Shown piece after piece: positions 25,808 to 37,103 of a stretch of DNA of 64,000 nt. This DNA comes from Fasciola hepatica (lineage: Eukaryota > Platyhelminthes > Trematoda > Plagiorchiida > Fasciolidae). The notes under the pieces were generated by a model. The model was not told where the DNA came from, searched no databases, and saw only the letters and a program-made list of their open reading frames with translations. Positions within the stretch are counted from its first letter, which is position 1, and each line of letters opens with the position of its first letter. The stretch is taken from NCBI GenBank assembly GCA_948099385.1, contig CANUEZ040000113.1, positions 11,420,501-11,484,500 of the forward strand. Reading direction: 5' to 3'. Made by a program: the position numbers and the translations under genes.

Positions 25808-28800
25808 TTACTGTGATTTGCTCAAATTTCGGAAGGCGTATTAGGTGTGTAGAATATCCGAGGTTGCATGATAATTGAAGTTTATATGGGCACCTGTCTC
25901 AATTATTCCCCCGCGATCCTAGATTGTTGAAGAACAGGGACAAGCAAATACAAGTCATTGAAACATACTCATGTGATTTCTCATTATTTATCGAGCTTTG
26001 AGAGCTTTTCTGAGCTAGTATCTCCGAGAAGATATCTGAGTTCACTCCGGGGAGATCGAATCCAGCAACGTAATGCTCACAAGTTTGTTAGTAGGAAGAG
26101 TAAAGTACACAACAATACGTAAATAATGAAATCAGCAGGAAAAGTAAATGTGAAAATTGGATACTGGATAAGTAAATTAGAGGACTTGACCGATATCCAC
26201 TGTTGATTATTGGCCCCAGGTTTCTCAGTAACCTCAAATAGCTAGTACATAATTGATATATTATTTCAGAGTATATGGGTTGATCGTGAAGATAAAGTGT
26301 GGTAAAGTCAGTGGTCCGGATGAGGCGCCTTCAAGGGTGAAAACTGAATTTTCTCTCATTGTATCGTCAGCGTTAGCATGTTTATGTTATCAACTTTTTC
26401 TCTGATAATACCTTGGATTTCCTAGGTTTGCTTCCATGACGCGAGTGCTGTTACAGGTCAGTAAAGTGAAAAGGTCGCTTGAATGTATCCACGAAACTGC
26501 GGTTTGTTATAACTAAGGCTAAATGAAATTGGCGACCTAAGTTTGAGAAAGTAAAATACTGGATCTGTCGATGGTTTCTCGTTTTCAAGAGCTACCGATA
26601 GGGATTGAAGGGAGGAAGTGACGGTTGTGGAGGCTGTAATAAGGTATGCGTGTCTGTGAGTGCATGTATATTCATGTGCATGTGTGCGCCAACACACACA
26701 CAAGTGGTGATATAATCTCAGGGCCAGTCGGATGAAATCACTCATTGGAAGACTTTGTTGCACCGGACAGCGCGAGTGCGTATGACCAGAAAAGAACTTC
26801 GTGCCGAACCTCGAATTGATGCATTGACGTAAACTGAACGAAGTCGGTGGATGACGGTAAATACAGGGAAAGTGTGAAGGGGTTTGCGACTCAGTAAATT
26901 TGGAGCGATCTTAGAACCTCCAAAATTACTGGTTATAGGGTGACAGTTAGAGATAGGCAGTGGAATGAATGCATATTATCACTCCAGGATAAACGTAATT
27001 AGAATTAGCACTTTCAGGCCGTGTCATGTGCAAATACAATGATAACCCCGATTCTGTGTTGATAACACTAAATTAACTCCTTAACTCAAGTTTGAGCAAT
27101 GTAAAACAAATGGTAGTTTGCGGGGAATTCTTCGATTTTTAGAAATACTAATACGGATTGTCATGAAAAGCGATAGCTCCAGCGGGAGAGATTGAGATAT
27201 TAGTGATATACATTCGTACTGATCGCATGATTAGATTATAACTGACTGATAATAGTGGTACTCTGTAACGTCTTCCGTTTATTAGGGTGGTTATGACTAC
27301 TGACCGATGAACAGGTGCATGTCATGGCTTCTGTAACGTAATTCGACAGTGGTTCAAACGACTGTCTATGAGGGGTGTTATGACAAACAAATAGGTGCGC
27401 CTTGCGGTAACACTTTATGTGTAGCTCCATAAATGAATAGGTGCTGAAGAACTAGACAGTTATTTCAATTAGAATTGTTATATTGTGGATGGTCAAAACT
27501 GAGAACGAACTGTGGAATTAGTTGTCTCACGTGTTATTCACGGTCACGTCCCCCTGTGATTTCACTGTCGAAACAGCTTTGTCTCTCGCCGATTTAGTGG
27601 TGAATAGGCAGGAATACCAATTTCTATCAAATAAATATTGAGAATAGTGAAGTGAACGGTGGACAGCTGGACAGTGCTTTTTAACTCCCGATCAGTGTAC
27701 TTATTGCCGGACCCATTCAAAGTATTTCTTCATCACGGAATATTACTCATATGGTCGAAATAAAAAATGAAAGGACGTTGTTATTCATAAATCCAGGCGA
27801 TTACGCGGTTCACTAGAACCCCTTACTCTTACCACCAATAGGTTACTAGTTTTCGGTTTCAATAAGTCAAATCAGATTCTGCTACTACTCCAAGTGCTCC
27901 TTTGAAAAATGACAGAATCTTTCACTAGAAGACCGGCAGAAATGACGGAGCAAAGGTAAAGCCAACTGAAATTTGCCGGCTTGCCCAAGCTTCTCCAAAG
28001 TCCCTTGACATGCCTAATCATAAAGACTGGTGAGCCGATCAGTGATGGGTCGCACGAACGGTGTTCAAATTTGCAGTAAACGCGCAATTGATCAGGCATA
28101 TAATCGTTACATTTAATATGTATTCCGTCGGAATAAACTAAAGTGATTTCCATCCTTCACTGTCTGACAGCTTGATAAAACCCTTTGGAGGAGTTTATTG
28201 CAATCATGAGACCAAACACTGAAGATTTAACCCTCAGTTGGGTTGGAGCATTGTTTGATTAACTAATAGTATACCAAATAACAGAGACACAAATAAACGA
28301 TAAGATAAACACCAGATGATCAGTCCGTAACATGAGAGGAAGGTACGAAAAGCCTAACTAGTGCTCCTGGACAATCTGCGTCTCCCGGGATTTTGCGTGG
28401 GGTTCACCAGAGTCATCAAGTTTGTGATTATAGACAGTAAGATATGATTATGCATGATGACGTGTAAAGTTCCCGTTATAAAACAAGCTAATCATTCAAT
28501 CGATACTGTTAGCAGCAGCTCAGTCTGTGCTTCATCCTACTCGTGATTTTTTGACTTCTCAGTAATGTTACAGCTGAACAGTAACAATCAGGAGCGTGAA
28601 AATCATTGAACCCTTAGTGGTTTGAACTTGTATTTTGTTGTGTCGTACCTGACTCACCGTGTGTAATCCACATTAGTCCCTCCATTTCAAAATGGTTATC
28701 ATTTATGGAAACATAAGCAAATAACATCAAGTTGCACGGAGTGATCCTCGAAATTTCACAACATCTTTACTAGTGCATACTGCAGCCAAAGTGATTGTTT

Positions 28801-30838
28801 TTAAATGGTAAATCCAAAGTTATCGTCAGACTGAAGGCGCACACACATACGATTATTCATTCAACAACTGCCACCAGACAATGGGCCCGTCAATAATTAG
28901 AAATAATTACCAGCTTTATTGTGCATAATCACTGCTTACTCAAATTTTAGTGGTGATGGCTTATTGCTAGTGCCTGACTAAAACAACTGGCCACTTAGGA
29001 CATATTGGACTTCTACAGTGGGGGACATGACCACGAGATCCATTCAATCAATAATTGTACAGCTCAGCAGTCGAAATGGGGCTTCTTCATAGTTTCTTTC
29101 CTTATTTTAAATCCTGATACTTTTTTTATATGCGAGTTTGACTGCTGCTGAGAAATAGGAATCAGTGAACCACAGCGGTCAATAAATTGTGAATGGTTGT
29201 GACAATAGAATAAGATCCGCTGAATCCCCGCACATCTAAAAGACTAGGGTGGGTACACACGTTTGAAGCGCGAACAGGTTAGCAATAAATACTGTTCCAG
29301 TGGATGACATACTACCGAGAAAGTGTTACCACAGTGTTGATTTAATACGGATTTCCCATGGAAGGCGCTTGAAAATTGACAAATATGATGAGTTTATTCA
29401 CGAAAAATGTGTCCATATCGGTTAGGTCATCGCTAACAGAACGGTAGGAGTAAGTCAGTGGCTTGAGGCTATCACTCTACGGTAAAATGTGCCCCGTCTG
29501 AGGCCTAATTAGTAAATCTCGTTATTGGTCATCATCTCAAGCGGACAAACAAGTGCATTTGGTGCCGGCCATCATAATCAAAGTACTGTTGTAGTTTCCG
29601 TTAGCATATATAATAGTACCGCACTCCCTGAAGTCGATGCACTTCCGGTTAGCACTCACATAAGCATACACAATTTGAAAGAACATGTTTATATATCGTT
29701 TAGATATATATGATGCAAATGGTGTTTTCATCTGTGTCCCGTTGGCTTTGGTTTTATCCTGATGCGTATTCTTTGATGATTGAACTATCATTTTGGTAAG
29801 CTAATATCATGGCACATTAGCACTCCTGGATGTCACAGTACACAGCGGCATCGGCAGAACGGTAAAGAAAAGGGTACACAAAAAGCTAGCATGGCCAAGG
29901 CAGTAAAACAACTTCCACAGCTTTGTGTCTAGAAAACAAGACAAATGCTTGGCTTCATGAGTGCGGAAGATACGCTCACAAATGACCGTAGAAGAAAGAC
30001 AAGAATTATTTAGAAACATAGTCATGGGAAAGTGGTTACTTTGAGCCTTTTACAGGACAAAATCTGTAAAGTAGACGAAAAATTTACCTGAATTTCGACT
30101 TTTCTATAAAGAACTTTTCATCCGTGTGCCATTCAAGGGAACATCACGTTGGACCTCGTCGGCAGACGTTCAACACGTACAGTGGAACATTCGACTCAGC
30201 TCGTGTTTTCTGTACATCTGCAAGTTCTCTGGTTATTCACAATTTCGATAAGGATGTTCCCAAGACCGGTAATTTATTTGTTAAAGTGCGCATGTGAAGC
30301 AACGTAAATTGCCGAGTAACCAGGCAACTAACCCAAGGAAGTAACGGGCATCGTCCACGGTTATTTATACAAAGAGAAACAGAACTCATAGGTAGTGTCA
30401 TTATCGGCACTTAGTGGACTCAGATTATCAAGCACACGTTGATTCAGCATTCCAAATCATTTTTCGAGTGTTCCCCAATCCCTATAAACACTTTTGCTCA
30501 CACACACTGGCCAACGCAGTGGCGATCAGCATCCGTCTTTTCAGACCTGGTCTGTGCAGTTCATCCAAGACCTCCAATTACCTTGACCCTCGGCCACCCT
30601 AACGACTCAAATCCCGACCTCTTAGCTGTCACAACCTAGTCCTGCAGACCAATACATCGAAATTATCCCAATTAACCCACCCACTATATCCTGTTTGTTC
30701 AGTATGAATGACCCTCGGTCTTTAAAACGCACTGATTTCCAAGATAGTTTGTGCAGACTAGATTATTACTCATTGAAAACAATTGTTCGCCTCCGGAAAC
30801 ATGTTCTGCTGTCAAATTGCGGGTAATATAGAAACGTT
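25808..30838. other. Unassigned intergenic DNA
   Basis: Five kilobases with no gene, no long tandem repeat and no transposon protein that I can identify. Frames are below 105 codons and overlap on both strands. Confidence 0.45.
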
Positions 30839-31069
30839 TTGATTAACGTCACTGGTGCCATTATCATTTTGGAGATTCTGTGGCCCAAGTCGTTCAAAGA
30901 CGAGTACGTGCAGAGTTTCGTTGATGACTTCGAGGACGTGGTGGTGATTCGACCGCACTGGGGTAATTTGATGGCTCCTCAAGCGCTTGACGAGGACGGT
31001 GCAAGGGCCGTGGGAGGTGCAACGCAAATGCTTGTGGAGGAGATGAATTGGACCGCCGGGTCACGTTAA
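30839..31069 (+). other. Unrecognised coding-like ORF
   Basis: A 76-codon plus-strand frame, GC-richer than its surroundings, encodes an acidic product (FVDDFEDVVVIRPHWGNLM, then ALDEDGARAVGGATQMLVEE). The composition suggests real former coding sequence, and it lies 400 bases upstream of the gypsy integrase relic. I cannot assign a family; transposon or host exon are both open. Confidence 0.3.
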
Positions 31070-31488
31070 ACAAATCCTGATATTTAGGTTTATGCTGAAG
31101 TGAAAAGGCTGCACTTGGAGCAAGATTACTAGGGATTGGTAAGAGAACAGCTACAAAATCTTCAATGGAATAAAGTGATGGAAGTGCTGATCAGTGGAGA
31201 CACAATACTGAAAAACGACGAACAACGACTGTGACGACCAAAGTGGGGGTGAATCCGCGTAAACACCGGGATCAAGTGGTTCATCTTTTCTGTGCTTGAA
31301 ACAAATACACAACCCGCTAATCAAAAAGTCATGATTGACGTATACAGGGAATTGATGCACACACAGTTAAGCCTATGGCTTACTTCAACAAAGAGCTTTT
31401 TGGTCAAGAATATGAAATAATGAACCGGGTGCTGACCTGTAAACTTGGCCAACAGTTGAAATCTGACAAATGTGCCAAAATAATGTCC

Positions 31489-31866
31489 TTACAACCTATC
31501 CCGTTTTCGGGCATATAGGAGCTGTTGTCTCTTTATCTGTTGGGGCCTTTCTTGAAGTCACCGCGAGACAATCAGTACTTAGTGATTATGACTAAACACC
31601 TCATGCGTTGGATTTTGGCTGTCGGTATTCCTGATCAACAATCCAAAACACCGAGATAGTGGTCATGGAACATGCATTTTATTCGCAAGGTTCCGAAATT
31701 GTCCACTTACGATGAAGGCCCGTGTTCTGAAAGCAGTCACATTTGACCCTCTTTGAAGAAACTAGAAATCCAGAGGATACGCACGAATTCATATTATCTC
31801 GAGACTAATGGTCATACGAAAAGAAACAACAACACTGTTAAGGAGTGGTTGGTAACAAAAGGTGGG
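31489..31866 (+). pseudogene. Ty3/gypsy integrase catalytic-core relic
   Basis: One plus-strand frame runs through a Ty3/gypsy integrase core, broken by three stops. The blocks are LQPIPFSG, LLGPFLKS, NQYLVIMTKH, RWILAVGIPDQQSKT, VPKLSTYDEGPCSES, then ETNGHTKRNNNTVKEWL. The first catalytic aspartate, normally just before the LLGP block, is replaced by tyrosine. The second, in YDEGPC, and the glutamate in ETNG remain. Around 31655-31690 the expected sequence continues in another frame and then returns, showing two compensating indels. Homology stops at KGG near 31866. The integrase joins LTR-retrotransposon DNA to the genome; this copy cannot. Confidence 0.88.
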
Positions 31867-32140
31867 CCCATCTAGGAAAGGAGATGTACGGAGCTCCCTG
31901 GATGATTTCCAGGACTTGGCGGAGCTCTCCAAGATCAAGCTTGACCAAGATAAGTTTGAGACCCTCGAGCGCTTCTCGGGAACAGAGCACTTCTAATGAC
32001 GAACGCAGCTCTAAGGGACCCGAGGGATTTAAAGTGGGCCGCCGCATCGGATGCCTGGATCGTGGGACTCAGCATTTCAGCCGACCATCAGGATATCATG
32101 CGACTGCTCAAGGCTGCCTTCGTAGGGTTTGAGGGGACCT
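31867..32140 (+). pseudogene. Gag-like or unassigned coding remnant
   Basis: Two plus-strand frames overlap to give a continuous protein-like stretch. The first carries LDDFQDLAELSKIKLDQDKF, and after a one-base shift near 31975 the second carries LRDPRDLKWAAASDAWIVG and SISADHQDIMRLLKAAFVGF. The amphipathic, helix-rich character and its position next to integrase suggest a retrotransposon gag, but I do not recognise the family. It directly abuts the integrase where the rest of that protein should follow, which implies a deletion or a second element. Confidence 0.35.
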
Positions 32141-33104
32141 GTGGGTGAATGCCATATTGCTTCGTTCCCTCACTGATCGTACATTTTCCAGGCTGGATAA
32201 GGTATCACGGACTGAACTTTTGGTGGGCCGATTCTCGGACACTCAACCGGAAGCCTTATGCGGGATTTCCCATTTCTCCAATTCGATCTTTCCACTGATG
32301 CATTGTAGCTTGCGAAAGCAGCTCGTGAACCTTCCATTGTCTAGTGTGGCTGCAGTCAAAATGGCCACTGATAAAGACCCCAGAACAGCCACCAACGTGT
32401 GGAGAAGATATCAATGCTGAAAGTTTCGAAGACGGAACACGGAGCAGTAAAGACCAAATAGCCGAAAGAAACCTATTGTGTAAACGTGGGACACACCTTG
32501 CGCAAACAGGAGAACGCGAGAAACTGAGAAGTAATATTGGTCTAGCCGCAATCCGAGAGGTGGTTTGTGGGTCAATTCAAACACAAGGTAAAGGTGAGGA
32601 CCACAATGGCCCTTTTCTGCTTGAAGTGGAAGCAACTGATCCTCTGGCTGAATGGTTGCCAGGCGAAAAGTTACAACGATATTCAATTCAGGAGAAAACT
32701 GTTTGAGTCCACGTTTTAGATGGTGGTGAAACACCACGGCGCATATTTCTCATTAGCAGTGCAAAGATGATATACAATTTTATGGTGTTTCATGGCAGAA
32801 GTTGAGCATTATTGTGCAAAGTTTGCGTAGTAATCAATCTCCTGAATCGCCATCTCAATACTAGGCTTATTTCGATGTTTATCATTGATGGGACGAAATG
32901 CACAACAGGAGGAGTTGGGGGATTGCTAAAAATACCGCCACGAATTGCCATTGGAGGTATGAAGCCCAAAGTGGAGGATGGGTTGAAAACAGTTCACTGA
33001 ACACGGACCTTCTTTCTACCAGGGTGGAAAAACGTGGCGGAATATGCATCCCAATCAGTGAACAAGCAAGTAGTGGGTCGCTCAAAAATCAGTTATGAAC
33101 ATTT
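32141..33104. other. Unassigned DNA, possibly transposon-derived
   Basis: A 120-codon plus-strand frame at 32344-32706 is rich in charged residues (ERNLLCKRGTHLAQTGEREK) and may continue the coding remnant upstream. No zinc knuckle or other motif is visible. A 108-codon frame overlaps on the minus strand, so coding status is uncertain. Confidence 0.3.
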
Positions 33105-33300
33105 ATGGGACTGCAGTGAGAGGGCTGTAAGCTGCCATTGTCATGCTCGCTCATTGTAAATGTAGGATCTAGCTGATGCGCCTACTGTGCTTTGGCTGAT
33201 GGAGAATTTCTTTTATTTTTCCAGATTGGACACTTGCAACCTCCTTTCGAAGACCACTGCTTCGAATATTACAGGGCAGCAATGAACAGGACTACTTAAG
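33105..33300 (+). repeat. Diverged repeat R4, copy B (related to 17855-18060)
   Basis: Same strand as copy A, about 15.2 kb further on. It contains TTTTATTTTTCCAG followed by ATTGGACACTTGCAACCTCC, and the first of these looks like a splice acceptor. Agreement with copy A is about two bases in three over 190 bases by eye. Confidence 0.4.
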
Positions 33301-35710
33301 ATAGACTGAATTAAATAGAGAAATCAAGACTTATGAACCAAATGATTACATCCTCCGACCGTATAGTAACGGTTTGAAAGTGGATTGGTATTCGGTAATC
33401 AAATGTGCAGTTCCGTTATTGCCGAATAATTGTGTTGCTGTTCGAAAGCCGACCATAACAGAGCTGCTCATTTGCATCATAGACATTCAGTCCGCTTGAA
33501 AACGAAGTGAGTTGCATATATTTCACATTACCTCGCCGGAATCTACTGCAGTATGCTGCATGTTTTCTTCGAGAAAAATGTCGTCCATTGTGGCATAATT
33601 GTCAAGTGCACTGACAAATCTGCATGAGAGTGTCAGGGAAATTTCAGCCTACCTTAGTGCAAGCCACGCTGAACGAAAAGCTTTGATGACGGTGTTAATT
33701 TGCAGCTCTATCCAAGCGCCTTCAATAAATGGAGTCCCATTTGAATCGTCAAAGCTTCCCATCAATTTTCCCTGCGTCTGGATTTCAAAGCAATCCACAA
33801 TGAAGTCGGGGAAAAGGTTTTCTAAAATGCACTTGAATAACTAACTTGAATAACTAACTAATGACTAACTCTGTGCGAGTCACTTAGTTACAAGAGAGTA
33901 ATCCTGTAATAACTCATTCTCGAAAGTACATTCAAAGTTACATATGGGCTCGACGGTAAATCCTGTCGTCAAATGTACGGAGATGTTATGGGCTTTCCAT
34001 TAACACTTTTCCTAAGCGATCAGTTCACTACAATAATTTCCATCGTTTGAATGACAAACACCGTGGTTGAAAAGATTTAGGCTTCGGGCTTCGGACCATT
34101 GGCAAACTGAGCTGTAGGACTCATCCTGTGGCCCAGGACTCCACAGCTACCGACAAAGTAATGTATAAGCTTGAGTTTTGTCCATGCATATTGAGCCATA
34201 TGCCCTATACGAACGTCTTTGTTGACAATATCTTCTGTGTTACTGAAAACACGAACAACTGTTCAACATACCCGATTCACCGAGAACGTTGCCAATGTCA
34301 ATGGTTGCATATATCGGTCTCATTCAGTTAAAGTGGACCGTAAGCCTGCAGGATTCACAGAGTTTATTCTTTCAGAAGCACACGAAAGAGATTTTTCACT
34401 ATCGTACTAACTAAACTATCCACGTGGACCCATCCAATGTTTTTCACCGGCTGTGGTCAAACGGTCATCATGGTGAAAAGTGAACCATTCTGTTCTGGCT
34501 CCTGTTTCTACTGCCGCTTCCGCGGCCGCCAGTCCCGGGCCCCAAATTTGTGGGTACCGACGGACAGTGAAACTTCCTCGTGGTGCTTTGTTGTTTTTTG
34601 AAGGGGAGGTAAAAATATTCGATAGCTATAAAGTATATGAGATGGGAAGATAAATATTTACACCCTTTTTGGATACCAACTGAACACCTGTCACGTCAAA
34701 CATGTATACATTATTCGGAATTCTATGACTAGCTGTTGACAAGAAAACCGAACATGATTTCTGTACAAGGTCCGCTGGTAAACGAATTCCAAATCAATAA
34801 TACAGCTGACAAAGAGCATAACACGCCATCCTGGACAGGTTCGGCAAATCATGGGGAATCCAGCCTGAATAAACATGAAATCGTGTGATGCTGTCGGTTT
34901 AGTACACTTGAACGGATTTCCCTGATAGTCAGTGATTGCTGAACTTGCTCATCCAACTCGGCAGGTAGAGATATGAAGAGATGTCTTGTGGCCCTGTTTA
35001 TTTCCCTTCGAAAGCATCGAATCGTCGCCAACATTGCCATTCTAAAAAAACGAAAAATTTAGTCATCAATAAACTGTTCCAACTTATTTTCGACTCTGTT
35101 CGGATTTCTGATTACTGCTATCTTTATTCCACGGTCGTGTGTTCTAAAATAAGAAAGCGGATGATGTCAAAATGTAAATCCACTTTCACCTAAATATATA
35201 TTTGCTTTTAAGGCATTTACATCTCTTTGGAGAAGTAGTTACTTTTTCTCTGAATCATAGATTTGTTCAACTTTACGCTTTTATCGTATGGCTGTACGTG
35301 TCAAAATGTTATTCCGTTGCGTGATTAGCCAGCTGGAAAAATTACTCATCGGATGCCTCTCAATGAACTAATGCTCGAGGTATGAAAATTAACCGATTGG
35401 ATAAACAGAATGGCGGTTTGATTGAATTCAAAAGGCACACCACAAGGGCTCCCTGTTGTCACCACTTACCCAGAACTGTCATTTTGGCTCGATAACTGGC
35501 AACTTCTCATATAATGGACATTGAAACATTTAGATCACGTGATGAATTTGAACAAACAATTCAGAATATAAATACTTCGAGATGAATTCCACTCCTATAC
35601 TTTCGTCGTTCACGTATGTGTAGATGGTCTTCCTGTGAAGTGGTTACAAAACGTTAGAATGAATGAGCTGATGAATGAGATCAAAATGAGGATAACTTGA
35701 AGGTGCCATT
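33301..35710. other. Unassigned DNA with a GC-rich island
   Basis: No gene recognised. A 13-base unit TTGAATAACTAAC is doubled near 33833-33858. At about 34510-34560 an isolated GC-rich stretch stands out from the AT-rich surroundings, carrying CCGCGGCCGC and CCCGGGCCCC close together and GGTACC a little downstream. Confidence 0.4.
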
Positions 35711-35935
35711 TTGTTCATTCGTAACTCATCCATATTAGTATTTGTGAGTAGTATGTCGGTTATCATGACTGCAGTCACATGTGAAAGTTCCCGTCATGCT
35801 TTTGATTGTTTCATTGTATCACTGAGGGTGGCAAACCTACTGATGGTATTTGAACCAATCCCGATGGCTAGTGTATTTGTATATCCTGATAAAAAGTTCA
35901 CTCGTGCCTACCCTATTTCAATATGGTTACAGTAA
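35711..35935 (+). pseudogene. Class A GPCR fragment, TM1-TM2
   Basis: A 74-codon open stretch reads as the first two transmembrane segments of a rhodopsin-family receptor. RNSSILVFVSSMSVIM corresponds to TM1, followed by FDCFIVSLRVANLLM for TM2 and FEPIPMASVFVYPDKKF for the first extracellular loop. The conserved TM2 aspartate (usually LAVADLL) is asparagine here. The TM2 DNA is about three-quarters identical to that of the fuller receptor copy at 37210-37263 in the same orientation, so this is a tandem paralogue. I could not find TM3 to TM7 in 35936-37100, so it is truncated, or an exon whose partners lie elsewhere. Confidence 0.65.
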
Positions 35936-37103
35936 TTTCGCTTTGATATTTATTCACTTTGGTTATTTGATGTCAGTGTTTTACTATATGTATTCGACTG
36001 AAAGGGCTTCTTTCGATAACACGTGTTTTCGGGGCATTAGAAAACTTTTGTGCCGTGGCTCTTGCAGTATTTGAGGTTCAAATGAATCAGTATAGGGTCT
36101 ATCCAATTAGTTACGGCAACTGCGTCCCCGAAACACAGAACAGTATAAAATACGTCCAATCTGCGAGCCTTAACTGTCCAAATTCATAAACCGCATGATC
36201 CACCGATCAGAACAAGTATCAATTCAAGTTCAGTATTCAGCGCTAACATTTACCAACGCGAGCTACAACAATTGCTGCCTATAAAGAAGACAATATCTAT
36301 CGCGATTCCCCATTAGGATAACCCTTGAAATGAATGGCTATAGACCAAACATGAGGCAAGCATACCGACGAGTGTATTTTTGATGATCTGCCTCATGTAT
36401 ATTTTGTTTGAATAACCAAATTATCAGTAACATTTGGTTGTGCAGTATTTTCGTTTGAATATAAATGCTTGAGAATGGAAATAATAACCAACAAATTGGG
36501 AATTAAATTCAGCGATTTGAAGTTACTAATGCACACTGATGTGAAAAGCTCATTGTGACAACTTGCATGTATTGTAGAGACAGTTGACTGGTGAGTTTTG
36601 TGTTTCACTTAGTTTTCCTCTCTTACGTATGGATCACGGTTTCATGTTCGATACAATGTCCTGGAAAAATATTATGAAAAATGAAATGCTCAGCTCACTT
36701 GATCGAAATACCAAATAGCTAACGAACTGTCTACTTTGGCGATCCGTGTGGTTGATTGTTATTCAAATAACCAAAACAGACAATAACACACAGAACTAAC
36801 CAGACTGTAGGACTACCCATTGATTAACGGTTGAAATATTTGCTTATTAGTTGTGACTGCTATAAAACTAAGAGCTTCTTTTGACACATGCAACAGTGGA
36901 GAATTCCAAAGACGGACCATTGTGTCTCAAATTTAATAAATGATAATCACCTAGAAGAAAGTGTGAAATACTCAGTACCCTGGAGCAGATATTTAGCCAA
37001 AATCAATTCGAGCCAACCCGAGGATATACCTTGACCAACACCACTCTGTCGGAACTGACTGAAATCGCCCAGAAGAACAGTTGGTCAATTATAGTCGATG
37101 GAT
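35936..37103. other. Spacer between the two receptor remnants
   Basis: The plus-strand frame 35850-36074 continues hydrophobic past the TM1-TM2 fragment, but no DRY-type motif was found. The rest is unassigned. Confidence 0.35.

Noticed and set aside
34498..34560. Cloning-vector polylinker contamination
   Set aside because: The site order and intervening bases do not match the standard polylinkers I know, and the flanks are ordinary genomic-looking DNA.
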